Source: Diplosphaera chodatii (Eukaryota; Chlorophyta; Trebouxiophyceae; Prasiolales; Stichococcaceae). From it: a stretch of DNA of 64,000 bases. Shown here in pieces: positions 36,196 through 48,740 of the stretch (position 1 is the stretch's first letter; each line of letters begins with the position of its first letter). The notes beneath the pieces are model-generated. The model had not been told where the DNA came from. It made no database searches and worked only from the letters and a program-made list of their open reading frames with translations. The stretch spans positions 310,001-374,000 of the forward strand of contig JAALGY010000017.1 of assembly GCA_032358165.1 (NCBI GenBank), read 5' to 3'. The position numbers and the translations under genes were made by a program.

Positions 36196-38926
36196 ATGCC
36201 CAACATCGTGCAGCTGGACCCGTACCAGGTGCAGAACATCAGCGTGCTGAAGCGTCCGAACGCGCAGCAGGCGCGAGCCTTGCTGGAGAAGTGCGCCAGG
36301 CAGGTTCAACCCATCCTGCGCCGCAGGTGGGCAAGCACATTCCAGCGCCTGCGAATCCAGCATGACACATCCCTCTGAAGTCACGCAAACGCGGCATTCC
36401 AGAATGCCTGAACTGCATTTCATCATACTCGTGACTGCTGCCTGCAGGAAGTGGAAGGTGCCGCAGCTTTCAGAGTTCTATCCCCGGGCCGGTCTACTGG
36501 TAGGCGCGGCGCTGCGGATATCTGATATGTGGTGGCTGTGCGGCTCTAATGCATGTGCACAGCAGTTGATCGACATGACAGGCTGGATAGCTTTGCATCC
36601 ATCTGCGCCACAGGGGCTAAACATTGGCGGCGGCGGCGGCGAAACCCGTGAAATCAAGATCCGCCTGCGACACCATGGTGACGCTGCCCGCTTCCTAGAG
36701 TGGCACAACGTGATGGGCACAATGCTGCACGGTGAGGCGTGTCGCAGGGGCTTGCTCACACCGGCAACACATGTGGTTATGGCTATCCGCATGTCGCTTC
36801 ATTGCTGAAGGCAATGCAGCAGAGCAAGACGGATGCTGTGGACTGCCGATGCTACTGCACGATGCCAATCGTGCTCCTTTCGGTACACAGAGATGGCGCA
36901 CAACGTCATCTCGCCCCACAATGCCGAGTTCTTCAAGCTGTGGGACGAGCTGTGGGAGGTGCGCCGATTCTGTTGGTACCACAGTTATTTTAAAAAAACT
37001 AACAATTCACTTAGGTGATAGTTTATGCTAGTATGTTACCAAATTGTATCGTGCCCTGCTGTGGAACACACCCTTCCACTACCGTCAGTGCTGCGGTCCT
37101 GCATGACATGGCTATGTCCAATCAACCTCGGTGCTCCGGACGATGGCAAGTGCAGCTCAGCGTGCAGCTGCAGTGCAAGTGTAGGCCATGGTGGCTTGTG
37201 CCTTTGGAACCGCTACTATCAGCGCTTACAATTGCACAATCAAGAAACCTGTATGCGCTGCAGGAGCTGGAGGGCCTGCAGGACAGGGGTGTCGAGGGGA
37301 CCGGCGCGGGGTTCGACGCGCAGCCCGCGGGGCGCCTCGGCGGCCGGGGGCCGGCGCCGACCCATAACCCAGACCCCCGCCGCCTGCGGGAGGTTGCCGT
37401 CAAGGTGAGAGTATGTGGGGTGTCCCACCATGTCACTTGTGCTGCTCTTCCTGGGATGCCTTCCTGCATCATGGCTGGCGCCGGGGTTTTTGCAATTCTC
37501 TGGCTCTATGCTGGGCAGCGTCAACTGTCAATCAGATGGTGGATGTTCCTCATTGCTTGAAGCAGCTCATCATCAGGGCCTGGCAACACCTTGCTCCTGT
37601 AACGAATCCCCTCCCTTGATGCAGGCTGCCGAGGAGCGCGCAAAGAAGCATGCGCTCATGCCACGGGGCGCGCAGCGGCTGGGCGGAACACGGACAGCTC
37701 ACCTGACGCCCGCGCAGGTGCGCGCTGCAACCCTGTGGACGCAGCTGCGGGTTGCATACACAGGGTCGACACACCACAAAACCGCTGGTTGGCATGCCGC
37801 CGTGGCAGGGCAGGCCTGTTGTGCAGCGAACCCATCGAAGCTCACCGCCTGCCCTGTCGCTGCGCAGGGAAGCGACCATGTCTTCCCAAGTCCAGATGTC
37901 CGTTGTCCGTGCTGTGCGTAGGCTGCGGCCCGTGCGGCGCAGCGGCGGGCGGAGGCGAACGCGTACTGTCCCTCCGGCGCGCACGGCACCCAGAACGTGG
38001 GGTACGACGACGACGCGGGCGAGGTGCGGGTCGGCGCGGGCGTCGCGTCGCTGCAGCCGCAGCAGCCGGCCCAGCAGGCGAGTCGCCGCGCTGAGCCTCG
38101 ACCGCACCGTGCGGTGTGCCAACCTGTCATCGTCGAGTGCAGTGATGATCATGAGCAATTTGGTGGTGTTAGATGGTCTGCCGATGTGGCGTTGGAGCGA
38201 GCGAGAAACTGCACATACTCTTCAACGTCCACCGACGCCGTCTGACTGGTGTCTCGTGCCCTGCAGCAGCCACAGGAGCATGGTGTGGGTGCTCAGCACC
38301 CGCCAGCGGGTGTAGCAGCCCCGTCAGGCGGCAGCCGCTGTGGGGCCTGCAGCTGCAGCCGGGATGCTGATGCACCAGGTAAACAAACAGCAGGGGCACC
38401 AGCGCCACAAACCGTCATCGACCTGACGGAAGATGACAGCGCTGCAGCTGGCTGCCTGCCCCCACCAAGGAGCCGAGACACCTGGGCGTGCTCCGCCTGC
38501 ACACTGGTCAACTCGTTACATAGCAGCGCATGCGGTGCCTGCGGGGGCGCATGCCCTGCAACCGGCAGCGGCGAAGGCGGCGGCAGCGGTAGGAACCAGC
38601 CTGGGGCAGCTACAGCCGTCCGCCTGGGCCTTGGCGGTACAGCCATCAGCACAGCGGGCGTCGTCTCCCCATCCCGCAGCACAGGCAGCAAGCAGCAGCA
38701 GCCTGGCGGCGACAGCAGCGTCCATACAGGTCTGGCTGCTGGCAACAGCAGGCACATACCCAGCAGCTCGGCTGCCGGACGCCGTGGCAGCTTGCACAGC
38801 TGGTGCTGCCAGTTCTGCACCCTGCAGAATGCAGCAGAGGTTTCGAATTGCAGCGTCTGCGGGCAGTGGCGGTTCAGCTCAGGGGCCCCAACAGCCTCGC
38901 GGCCTACAGTAGAACAGAAGATGTAG
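36196..38926 (+). CDS. WLM-domain (Wss1/SPRTN-like) metalloprotease with SIM and two RanBP2 fingers
   Basis: 484-residue protein. Exons: 36196-36326, 36448-36499, 36614-36731, 36891-36958, 37264-37404, 37625-37717, 37922-38113, 38267-38926; all phases match. The WLM domain runs from about residue 12 to 150: KRPNAQQARALLEKCAR, the conserved LSEFYPR and GLNIGGGGGE, then the zinc site HEMAH (100-104) with third ligand His110 (ISPHNAEF), and LWDELW. The HExxH motif is built across the exon 3/4 junction. A later block has the family ERAKKHALMPRGAQRLGG. C-terminal features are a SUMO-interacting motif (VIDLT, 315-319, followed by EDD) and two RanBP2 fingers (about 338-357 and 444-464; CSACT..CGACG and CQFCT..CSVCG). 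Family members degrade DNA-protein crosslinks, guided by SUMO. Catalytic residues look complete. Confidence 0.92.
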
Positions 38927-39498
38927 TGTACGGTATAGGCATTAATGTACTGTAATTTATGGGGGCGTTTCTGTTGCCTGTGTACACACAGCTTGATCAG
39001 TGTTCCAGTACCAAGTTTGTTGAAGGTTTGCTCGGGTCTTTTCAAATGGCAGGTGGGCAGGCATAGCGCTCAGGTGGTGGTGGTAGCCCGTATTCCGTTT
39101 GCACGCATGCACTACAGGCTTCAGCTAATGAAAAAATCAGCTAAGCAGACCGTCGAATCTGAAAGTATGCGTGAAGACTCATCATGAATGAGCTGCTCGA
39201 TGTCCAGACGGTGCACTGACGAAAGTAGTCGCATGTTCACCCCAAAATGCACATAAGCGTGCCCTGTTGGTGTCTGCTGCACTCTATCTCTGATAACACC
39301 TGCAGCTGCCAAACGTGTTTTACAGCGCTGTATCTTACCGTAAAGGCTGACACTCTGCTTTAGCCCGGCACAACACAGTGCCCCTGCCTGCATGCCGCGT
39401 GGCTTTCACTCAGACTGTTAGGAGGTGTCTGCCCAATTCAGCAGAGGGCGCTGCGGTTGTAACTCAGGGTTCAGGTTTTACAAGGCAGCTGGCGAGCG
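38927..39498. other. Intergenic region, convergent genes
   Basis: About 570 bp between the WLM protease (+) and the unknown helical protein gene (-). TTACA at 39478-39482 is a reverse-strand TGTAA close to the latter's stop. No gene seen. Confidence 0.5.
38951..38955 (+). terminator. Candidate poly(A) signal TGTAA for the WLM protease
   Basis: TGTAA within TACTGTAATTT, 25 bp after the stop codon at 38924-38926. Confidence 0.5.
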
Positions 39499-42203
39499 TC
39501 ACAGGGCGGTCACGAAGCTCTGCAGCTGCGCCAGCATCTGCTTGACTGCGGCTGCCGCCAGCGGCGAGCTGAGGCCTGCCTGCAGACGCGATAGCAGCCA
39601 CTGTACCTCAGAGGCATGGCGGTCAGGTGAGATGCTGGCGGCTTCACAGGCACCTCACTGACAAGTAAGTGGAACTCATGCGAATGTTGCCAACACCATG
39701 CACAATGATGCCAACGCCGGAGGCCGCCTTCAGCATTGCAACCGCGGATGTTGCACAAGTTTTCTCAGACCGTCCAACCATATCACACAATGCTCCACTG
39801 TTTGGCACCTGAAAGGCTCGCAGCAGCTCAAAAGTGGGCTGGTGACTTTGGATCTTTGCTGCCAGGGGCTCATTCGCTACAATCGCCAGCATTGCATTTG
39901 CCAGCGCCTGTCACAGCACAATGCAAGTTGATTGGCAATGCAGTGTTGCCGGCCTACACACAGCCCTGCATCATGCTGGACAACTTGCTTGCTCGGCCGC
40001 AACCAGCGTCTGATGCGTTCAGGTCAGCCTGTAGCCATGTCATCACTATGGGCATTGTGCGCGGGTCACCCGGCTCAGACATGCCGAACTGAAGGGCAGC
40101 AAACCTGAGGGCAGCAGACCAAACCCTAACCGACGCACCTGCTCCACCTCAGGAGGGAATCTAGCGTTGCGCTCTCGCCGGCAGTGCACGAACACGCCAA
40201 CTAGCGCCAAGACCTGTGTGTTGTGCAAACCAGTAGGGTGTTAGGGTTTTACCATACCCAGTAAACCTGCGAGCCAGAATGTCTGAGACACTGTCAAACC
40301 CCATGAGGCATCTGTGCTGCACACACTCCCGCAGCCATTGTATAGCCTGCGGGTATTTGGTCAAGAATTGTTGCTGGAATGTCTGGTTGTCGTTCTTCGA
40401 TGCATTGGTCCACACCTGGGGCTGCATCTGTGCCAGCTGCTCGTAGCTGCACGCCGGGTGCGCGACCAGCTGCGGCATCACAGCAGCTCACAGCTCAGTC
40501 AGCACCGATGCGACCTGCGTGCAGGCATGCTCGATGGGAGCTTGCAGCACAGGGCCCATTGCACTTCCATGTCCAGTGCACGAGCGGCAGGCGTCATGCT
40601 GCACGATGCACAGGTCATCAGGGCCCGGCAAGGTGCAGGCCGCAGCCCTCATCACGACCATGAGCATGCACCTCGGAGAGGATGTCAGACAGCACAGCCT
40701 CCTCCGTAGGCAGCAGCCGCGTGAAGATGCGCGAGTGCGCCGCGATCAGCCCGTGCAACTGCGCAAACACCACTGGCAGCTCCTGCAGATAGTGGAATCA
40801 GTGTGTGGGTACACACACATGACCCCGGTGACAGCAGTCTGCTGTCTGGCATGCATACGTCAGCGCAGATGCTGATTGAACAGTCAGCCTGACACCACCT
40901 TGGCTGTCTGGTGCCGCAGTGGTGCCGGCAAGCGCCACCAGCAGATCAGAGAGTTGCACAGGGTGTCTCGCAGTACGCAGGTCCCACCTTTGCAAAGGCG
41001 TCAAAGACGGATGCGTCCGGGGCGGAGGTGATGCCCGACAGCAGCTCCCGCAGCAGCTCGGTGGCCCGCTGGCGCACCGACTGCGGCGACTGCAGCAGCT
41101 GCAGCGCCGCGTGCGCCGCGCCCGACCTGCAGGCGGCCACCTGCGCAGAAGCACCAGACACTGTCAAGCAAGACACAGGGTTATGGTACACGATCGGGTT
41201 GGTCTATTCTAGCCTCGGCTCTACACAACTCAGCAACAACCCGATGACACATCTGCCGCAGCATGCTTGCAACAGCTTTCTGGGGGCATCAGCAAGGCCT
41301 CGCCTGTGACTCGGTGTGCACTTCCACCAGCGTCGTCAGCGCCTCGGTGAGCTGGGACGCCGACTCGTCGATGCGGCTGGAGTCCCACAGGGTGGACTCT
41401 GCATCTGTGCGGGACGCCACGTCGAAAAGCTGCGCCGCCAGGATGCCCGCGCCGTCCGCCGCCCTGGCCTGCCCACAGGACGCCTCATCCCTGCACGCCC
41501 AAGACAGTCGGTGTGATCGTGCCTTGGCTGGCGGGACGGCGACACACTCCACGATGGTCTCACATGCTCAACGTAGTGGGATTGGACAGGCTATGGCGCG
41601 AGGCCCAGCAGGTAAGCCCTCACTGCTTGAAGATGTTGTTCAGCGTGCGGGCGAGCGTCGCCGGCACATCCGACCCGGGCCCATAGCAGTGCATGCGCAG
41701 GGTCTCCAGCACACCTGGCACCACCCCAAGCTCCCGCAGCTGCGCAGCGTTCTCCTGCAGAACATGCCAGCACGATCCATCCGTCAGCTTGCCGCTTCTT
41801 CATGTCCTCACAAGACGTCGCATGCGCAGGATCTGAGGCAGCCACGGCCACGCGCCGCTGCATGCAGTCTGTGATCATCCCTTTATCGTGGAAAAAGGAG
41901 TGCCACTTTGAACGGCGCTTTCAGCCTTCGACACGATGCTCGCTCGCTGATTTTGCAACAGTGGCTGCACGTCACCATTGCAGCTAAGCAATTGTTCAGC
42001 GCATGCACGTTTGTATCGTGTGATTAGCTACGGTTCACCGAATACGTTGAAAACCGAAGTTCAGGCCTATTCTGCACCTGGTTGGACGGGATCCCGGCTA
42101 GATAGCTGGCGTTCTGCAGCTGCGTCTCATCATTGCCATCCTGCAGCCGCTCCAGCGACCATTTGACTTTCAGCTCCACCTGATCTGCCGTCGAAGCCGC
42201 CAT
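39499..42203 (-). CDS. Helical (possibly ARM/HEAT-like) protein of unknown family
   Basis: 260-residue model with compatible phases in minus-strand order: 42078-42203, 41624-41754, 41304-41463, 40988-41140, 40672-40782, 39499-39600. It starts MAASTADQVELKVKW. The sequence is almost all Leu/Ala-rich amphipathic helix, for example LRELGVVPGVLETLRMHC, RQRATELLRELLSG and AAVKQMLAQLQSFVTAL. This resembles armadillo/HEAT folding, but I recognise no family signature. The third exon appears to end at a GC donor (CAG|GCGAGG, 41303). The last intron, 39601-40671, is unusually long and is listed separately. It may have further exons I missed. No functional claim is possible. Confidence 0.62.
39601..40671. 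other. Long intron with unexplained open stretches
   Basis: 1,071 bp in the unknown helical protein gene. On the minus strand it holds two open stretches with non-repetitive, mixed composition: 40161-40481 (NDNQTFQQQFLTKYPQAIQW, QHRCLMGFDSVSDILARRF) and 39644-39892 (MLAIVANEPLAAKIQSHQP, AASGVGIIVHGVGNIRMSS). Telomere-like words AAACCCTAAC (about 40122) and GTTAGGGTTTT (about 40239) lie in it in opposite orientations. It could be a decayed inserted element or unrecognised host exons. Confidence 0.4.
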
Positions 42204-42930
42204 GTCCGCCTATTTCCCAGTTCGTAGGCAGTCTGGTATGCCCAGGTGACCCAATACACACATTAGCAAATCATGGCGTCTACCTTGACCCAACGATCTG
42301 GGTGAGTTGGCACACCAGTAGCCAGCGCGGCACGACTGACAGTCAGCAGGTAACAACGTGAGTCTAGCGTCTGTTGCTGCATGGATTGAACAGCAGCATG
42401 ATTGTGTGCGGCGGTTGTGCGCATGAGAGGCAGCTGATCTTGCTGACCTGTGCATGCACGACCTGCTGCAGGGCTGCCAAATGCACCACATCTGCAGGAG
42501 AAGCTGCTGCACCACGGATCAACAACTTGCAGGGCATCCGGCGATGATGCTGATGGCTGTCTAGGAGCCGACCAACAGCACAGTTGACCAGCACTCCATG
42601 TAGCATGCACAGATGAGAGGAGCTGTGACAAGTTCCGCAGGCGCTTGCTGCTGGTGTCCAGAGGAACTACTGTTCAGGCTCATATGTGACAACGAAACCC
42701 CTCTATTCTAACTATCCCGCCACACTCTAGCATTGCCAACCTTGAACTGTTGCGTTAACGCATCCGCAGAAGTGATACCTAAGATCTGTCTGAACCAGCA
42801 ATGTGTACTAGAGACGCTGAAATCGCCTTTGGATGCCAAATCCTGACCACCGCCGCTACGAAGAATTCTCAGCGGTCTATCAGCTGCAAGCAGGCAGCTG
42901 CCGCCGAAGCTGCAGCATGGCAGCACAACA
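42204..42930. other. Intergenic region between two minus-strand genes
   Basis: About 730 bp. It should contain the promoter of the helical protein gene and the 3' end of the coiled-coil gene. Several short frames are present but none shows family similarity or codon bias that I would trust. Confidence 0.45.
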
Positions 42931-45900
42931 TCAGGTTTTGAGTGGTGCCGCCGCAAATGTGAAGCTGCCTCGCCCTGCACTGCCTCTGCCACTGCTGCCG
43001 GGCTGCGCTGCCGACTCCTCATCACCATGGCCCCAGCTGCGAAGCGAGCCGTCCGAACCCCGCTGCACTGAAGGGACCTGCTGGCTGCCAGCCTGCTGAT
43101 GCCGTTGCACTGGCGCTGCTGCCGCCGGCGCATGTGCCTGACCTTCTGGCACAGGCGCAAGCGGCGCCTTTGCAGCAGCTGCGGCCGTTGTGGGTTCCGG
43201 GGCAGCCTCGCCCCACAGGGCCTCCTCGTCGATGCCCCCCAGGGTGGGCAGCCGCACCGCAGCCACCTTCTCAGAGATCTTGTCAGCGCCTGCGGAAGCC
43301 AATGAAACATGCCTCGTCATCCCCACGCTACATGATGCAGCAGGACATCGGCAGTGTAAATACCAGCACGAGCGTCCCATCAGACCAAGTGCAGCATCAC
43401 GCTCGGGTTAAGGCAACCCACTCACCTTTCATGACGGCACGCTCCGACTTGTCGCAGATGGCGGCGATGTCGGAGCGCGCACGGGCGGTCTCGTCGGCCA
43501 GCATGTCCTGCGTCGCCGCGATCGCCCCCCGCGTGCGCACCGCCGACGTGTCCAGCCGCATCTGCCAGATCCGCAGCTCCTGCGCACGAGTCGCCAGGCA
43601 TCAGGAAGGATGTGCAGTTTGGGATAATGTTTGGCATCTGTTGCCTGGTCCTCAACACAGACCCCATAAAACGACACAGACAGCACCAGATATGTCGTCT
43701 AAATACAGGTGTCTATCAAATGATCACACCCGGATGAGGACATCCACCCGCTCCTCCATTATCTTATTGTCCTCCGCCATCTCCTGCAGCAGTGATGGCA
43801 CACACAGCAGTCGATGAGGTGTGGCTTGCAGGCAGTCAGCAGGGAGTTGGCTAGTCGAAGAACATCGTCCCAAACTGTACGCAGTGCATGAGATGGATAC
43901 GCTCAGACTTCCTGTGTCTGCGCATGCATTGCCTCAACAGTGACATGCTGCTCCATTTGTTACCAACATCCAGCAGGCTGTGCATACCTGTGCCGCACTT
44001 GATCCAAGGAGCTCACGAGGTGCGATGTGTTAAGCAGGCACACCTGCAGATCTTTGGCGTCCAGCACATGGGCATACTCGCCGAACAACCCGCCGTCAGG
44101 GGTGCCAGCAGTCCCGTGCTCGCTGGGTGACGACTCGGACCCACCTGTGCACACACCAGGTCAGATGGGCTGGTCGATCTGGTTTCCAGGTGGCCACATA
44201 ACCTCAGCTGTAGCTGGGACGCTCTGGCACTGGCAAAGCGAAACCCTGGCAGCGGTCGCATGGGCGACATCACCCAGACAAAGAAGCGTATGATGCAACT
44301 GCTGGCCACGGCTGTAGCCTGCTACTATGGCCTGAGACTGCATAAGAGTAGAGCTGATGACCAAGCCGCTGCCGTGGACTCATGCCAGCTGCTACGCGGT
44401 GCGTGCCAACTGAACGAGCGGTCGCCCGTCTGAAGCCAGTCTGGCCTTGTGGGAAGATGTCAGCAGCATGGTGGGCGGCAAGGGGCCAGGCTGGCCTGAA
44501 CCCCTAAAGCCTAACCTGCGCGGGGCGAGGGCTGGCTGCTGCCGGGGGTGGAGCTGCCGGCGGAGGTGCCGAAGGAGGCGGCGCTGACGCCGCTGGGGGA
44601 GGACTCCAGGCGGCGCCGCTGCCGCTTGGCCAGCCGCCGGGCCTGCCGCCGCAGGTGCCGCTCCCGCTGCGCCCGCTGGTACGCCTCGTGCTCCTACACC
44701 AATGGCACGTCGCCTGTTGTGCACTGTCACATGTTGGTCTGCCCTTTTGTGGTGGTTGGTGCATCAAGCTCGAGCTGCTGAAACACACTCGCAACCCGGA
44801 GGTGGCGCCAAGTCGGTGAGGTACCAGCTCCAAGGCCTGCGCTCTTGGGGCGATCCTGATGACGACAACGCCCATGCACCCAGCTGACCTCGTACTGCCG
44901 CAGCCGCAGCGTCATCCTGTCGTCCTGCACCCGGCGGTGGACCTCCGCCGGCGCCGGCGCCCGCTGCACGTTGACGCCCACCGGGATGTCCAGGTCGCGC
45001 GCCTGCTGCTCGGCCGCGACCTCCTGCGGCGGCCGCCGCCGCCGAGAGTTCAGGCTCGGCACATCCAGCAGCTGCGCGGGCGGCAGGAACTCAGGCCCTC
45101 AGCAGCATGCAGGGTGGTCTGCTGTTGGAGCTGCGCCCTGCTGACGAGCACAGCCACTGCCGCTGCACATCCTCTGAAACGCCTCTCCGCATGGTGCAGA
45201 CAGGCAGCCGCTTGCCTGGAATGTGCCACATGCGAGGAAGAACAACGTCACATGGCACAGCAGATGACACCTTACCCGCCGGACTGTGTCGGAGGAGATG
45301 CTGCAGGTTGACAGCTCTCTCTCCTTAGACCCTGACCCTGGCGCAGAGATGGTCCGCTGCACTCGGGCCGGGCTGCCATCTGGGGATGAGAATTCGCCGC
45401 CGCCGTCCTGAAAGCAGCGCCGGGCGTGCTGCAGCGAGCTGGAGCGGGACACCGCCGCGTTGGCATCGCCGTAACATTCCCTGCAGGATTTCCACGACCT
45501 TGAGTGCAGCATGTTGAACGGATGTCAGGTGCTGATGAAGCTCTTAGACCTGGTCCCAGTGGCAACTGACTTGGAGCACAAATGGTCCTGCCCGAACGGT
45601 GCGCACCGCAGTGAGCTTGTGCGCTCAAACATGCTGGAAGCCTCGGACGTCGCCACGGAGGAGCTGCTGTCCAGCCGCCGCAGCAGCAGGGCTGGCACGG
45701 CGCCATTGCTGCCTGTGAGGAAGTACCGTCAGCATCGACCGGTGAACCCTCTGGCAGCACAACCGTGAGATCCAAGCTAGGAGCACACTGTGCGCCGACA
45801 CAGCGACAGCATCTGCATGCAGTCTGATGAAGTTTATCTCTGAACAAGGCCGTATGGCAAATTGAGCCCTCTGAGCCCGCACCAGGATGCGAGGGGAGAC

Positions 45901-46187
45901 GCCCAAGTGGCGACAGCGGCGACAGGTCCCCAGTGTCTCGCCGCATCACGCCACTGCCCGGCGCATCGCTGCATGCGACGATTGCTGCGCCGCTGGCCTG
46001 CACAAGCTCCACGGTGGCTTGTTGCGGTGATCGGCTGAGGCTGCGGTGCGGTAATTGCTGCATTTGCAAGCAAAATGCAAAGCGTACGCACCTGCACCGG
46101 CTCGTACACTGATCTCCGCCTGCTTCCTGCTGTCCGGGCTCGCTTCAGCTGATTTGTGTCTATGCTGACTGATGACGCCCCTGGCAC
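42931..46187 (-). CDS. Coiled-coil/basic protein of unknown family
   Basis: Multi-exon gene; terminal and some internal exons are clear. The first exon is 46092-46187 (32 residues, MPGASSVSIDTNQLKRARTA, SVYEPVQ). Other likely exons: about 45860-46004 (GDLSPLSPLGRLPSHPGAG), about 45300-45450 (SPARVQRTISAPGSGSKERE), about 44890-45085 (NSRRRRPPQEVAAEQQARD, HRRVQDDRMTLRLRQYEV), about 44515-44695 (EHEAYQRAQRERHLRRQARR, Ser/Gly-rich tail), about 43998-44142, 43730-43783 (EMAEDNKIMEERVDVLIR), 43426-43579 (TQDMLADETARARSDIA) and 42931-43289 (ADKISEKVAAVRLPTLGG then low-complexity Ala/Gln/Ser). The heptad-like charged segments suggest coiled coils and the basic Arg runs a nucleic-acid, tubulin or membrane contact. 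No family recognised. Confidence 0.58.
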
Positions 46188-46761
46188 CCCTGCAATCTGG
46201 CCTCCCCCTGACTATGCAAGCAAGTCTCCACGACCGCTTCGGCAGCAGGACACATTCACTGTGTTAACAGACACGCCTTGAAGACTCCGCGCTGGCAAAC
46301 GCTTTGCAAGGAATACGCTTCGCCGGGGTTTGGTGCAATGCTTGCAGTGGATGCAACTCGACCAGATCACGAGTCAGCTAGAGGCCCACACAAACATGTG
46401 CGCTGCTCCACTTGAACGCGATGTGCAGAGCATTACGCACAAATAGCATCACGATCGCAGTTGCAGTATGACCAGCTAAAGTACTGCCGGTCAGATCTCA
46501 TTTGTGCATGCTGATGTGCAATGCTGTATGCTGATGTCTCACTCTGCCTCTGCAGGCTGGTTGCTGCCAACACGATACCGAGGCATGTCCTTAGCCTGTA
46601 GCACATAGGTCCAGAAAGTGTATTGGCTGCAGCTGCATACTGGTCACGTCTGCATTGCTTGGCAGGGCGCACATGCAGCGTCGGCGTCGAGTGCTCATGG
46701 CGCCTCAGACAGCCTTGTGACCGCCCCACTGGCACTCGGACGACGCCGCAGGCACCTTGAC
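46188..46761. promoter_or_regulatory. Divergent intergenic region
   Basis: About 570 bp between divergent starts of the coiled-coil gene (-) and the MED22-like gene (+). An in-frame ATG at 46618 could extend the MED22-like protein, but that extension is not conserved-looking. No clear core-promoter motif. Confidence 0.4.
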
Positions 46762-47774
46762 ATGTCCCAGGCGCAGCTCACGTCGCACATTGACACGCTG
46801 GTGGATACCTTTGTGCGGCTGGTGGCCTCGGCACGCGCCAGCGACACGGCGGAGGCCGACCGTGCCGGGCTGGACACCCTGTCCGCCAAGCTGCTGGCCG
46901 CCTGCTCGCAGCTGCTGGACCTCACGGCGGAGCTCAAGCACGCAGCCGCTCTGGCGGCGGCCTTTCATCTGCAGGGTACAGTTCAGTGATGATTATATAA
47001 ATTAGCTAAAACTCTGAATGAATGCACTCGTATGCAAGCTGAGGACAGCATCACAGTGCTCAAATTTGATTGCCCTCTCCCGTGCACCAACTGTCGATGC
47101 TAAGCACTCTGCAGGTACATGCGACCATTGACAGGCTGTCTTCGCTGCATGCAGAGCCCCCTGCGGAGTGATCAGCTGGGTCGAATGCCGCATCAGCCCT
47201 GCAAAGTCAATGGGAGGTCGAGATGCGCGCGGCCGCTCCTGCGACCGGCTGCTCGCGTCCCTGGAGGACTGCCGCCGCAAGCATCGACACATGGCAGACG
47301 TGTGTCGCTGGCACAGTTTGCATCCGTGCATGAAGGGCCTGCAGCATGCGGTAGTGTATCATGTCCTCTTTGGCAGCATGAGTGCTACCCTGGGTCGTGT
47401 TGCAGACGCGATGGCAATTCATGTGTAGGTGGTCTGCAAGCATCTAGAGTCCGCCACGGCATGGTGCATGCTGGAGGAGGTCTGCCCTGGCGCAGGTACG
47501 CCGCCCGTGTAGGCTCTCCAGCTGCTCAGTGCAGCAGCCATGCTGTAGCTGCAGGGTGCATTGCCATTGCATGGTCTGGTGAAGTTGGCTGATACATTGT
47601 TTTGCAGTTGAGGACATGAACAACTGCATGGGGCACCGGGGCAGCTCTGGCGCAAGCCTGCCGGTGGGACCCATTCCCAAGTCATGCAAGGCGGCTGCGC
47701 AGCGGCTAGAGGACTGTCTGCAGGAGCAGCAGCGGCTGCAGGAGGCGGCAGAAGCGGCACAGCAGAGGGCATAG
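46762..47774 (+). CDS. MED22: Probable Mediator subunit 22 (MED22)
   Basis: 126-residue protein from exons 46762-46975 and 47608-47774 (phase 1 junction, stop TAG 47772-47774). Residues 5-65 follow the MED22/SRB6 pattern: LTSHIDTLVDTFVRLVASAR, then SAKLLAACSQLLDLTAELKH, comparable to DITSVVDNFNQIV and ADSLLKLVSELK in plants. The C-terminal part is helical and Glu/Gln-rich (RLEDCLQEQQRLQEAAEAA). MED22 sits in the Mediator head module, pairing with MED11, and is needed for RNA polymerase II transcription. Length is slightly short for the family (about 140-200). The 632-bp intron may hide another exon (candidate near 47215-47300). Another small helical Mediator subunit is the main alternative. 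Confidence 0.55.
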
Positions 47775-48101
47775 GGAAGACTGTCACATCAACATGCACT
47801 ATACTTCAGCGGTTATTACACACGAGTAGCCTGAGCTTGCGGCAGATGTTTGCGGGAGGGGTATGTGGGGAGTCGGACATGCGATACCGTATTGCTTCAC
47901 TGGGACCCACAGTGTGAGAATGCTCTAGGGAAGCATGGGCATTGTATAGACCTTGTAACAGGTGGTAGTGTACAGTAAACCAGGCAAAACACAGGGCAGC
48001 GCCTCACAAATGAAGTTGCAGCACAGCATCACATCCTTTCACATTCCGGGGTTGGATTTCCAATGCTGATCAGCCGGTAAGCTCCCCAACATCGTTGGCA
48101 C
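47775..48101. other. Convergent intergenic region
   Basis: 327 bp between the MED22-like gene and histone H3. TGTAA near 47955 could serve the MED22-like transcript. Small palindromes GCTGATCAGC (about 48064-48073) and CCAAC-ATC-GTTGG (48086-48098) lie just after the H3 stop on its strand. Confidence 0.45.

Positions 48102-48740
<639 letters not shown>

Noticed and set aside
46618..46761. Upstream in-frame ATG extending the MED22-like protein
   Set aside because: The 48-residue extension is low in helix and unlike MED22; the ATG at 46762 starts just before the conserved helix.
47190..47300. Extra exon in the MED22-like intron
   Set aside because: A Gly/Arg-rich open stretch (SCDRLLASLEDCRRKHRHM) exists, but the two outer exons already join in phase and no clear splice pair fits; left as a possibility only.
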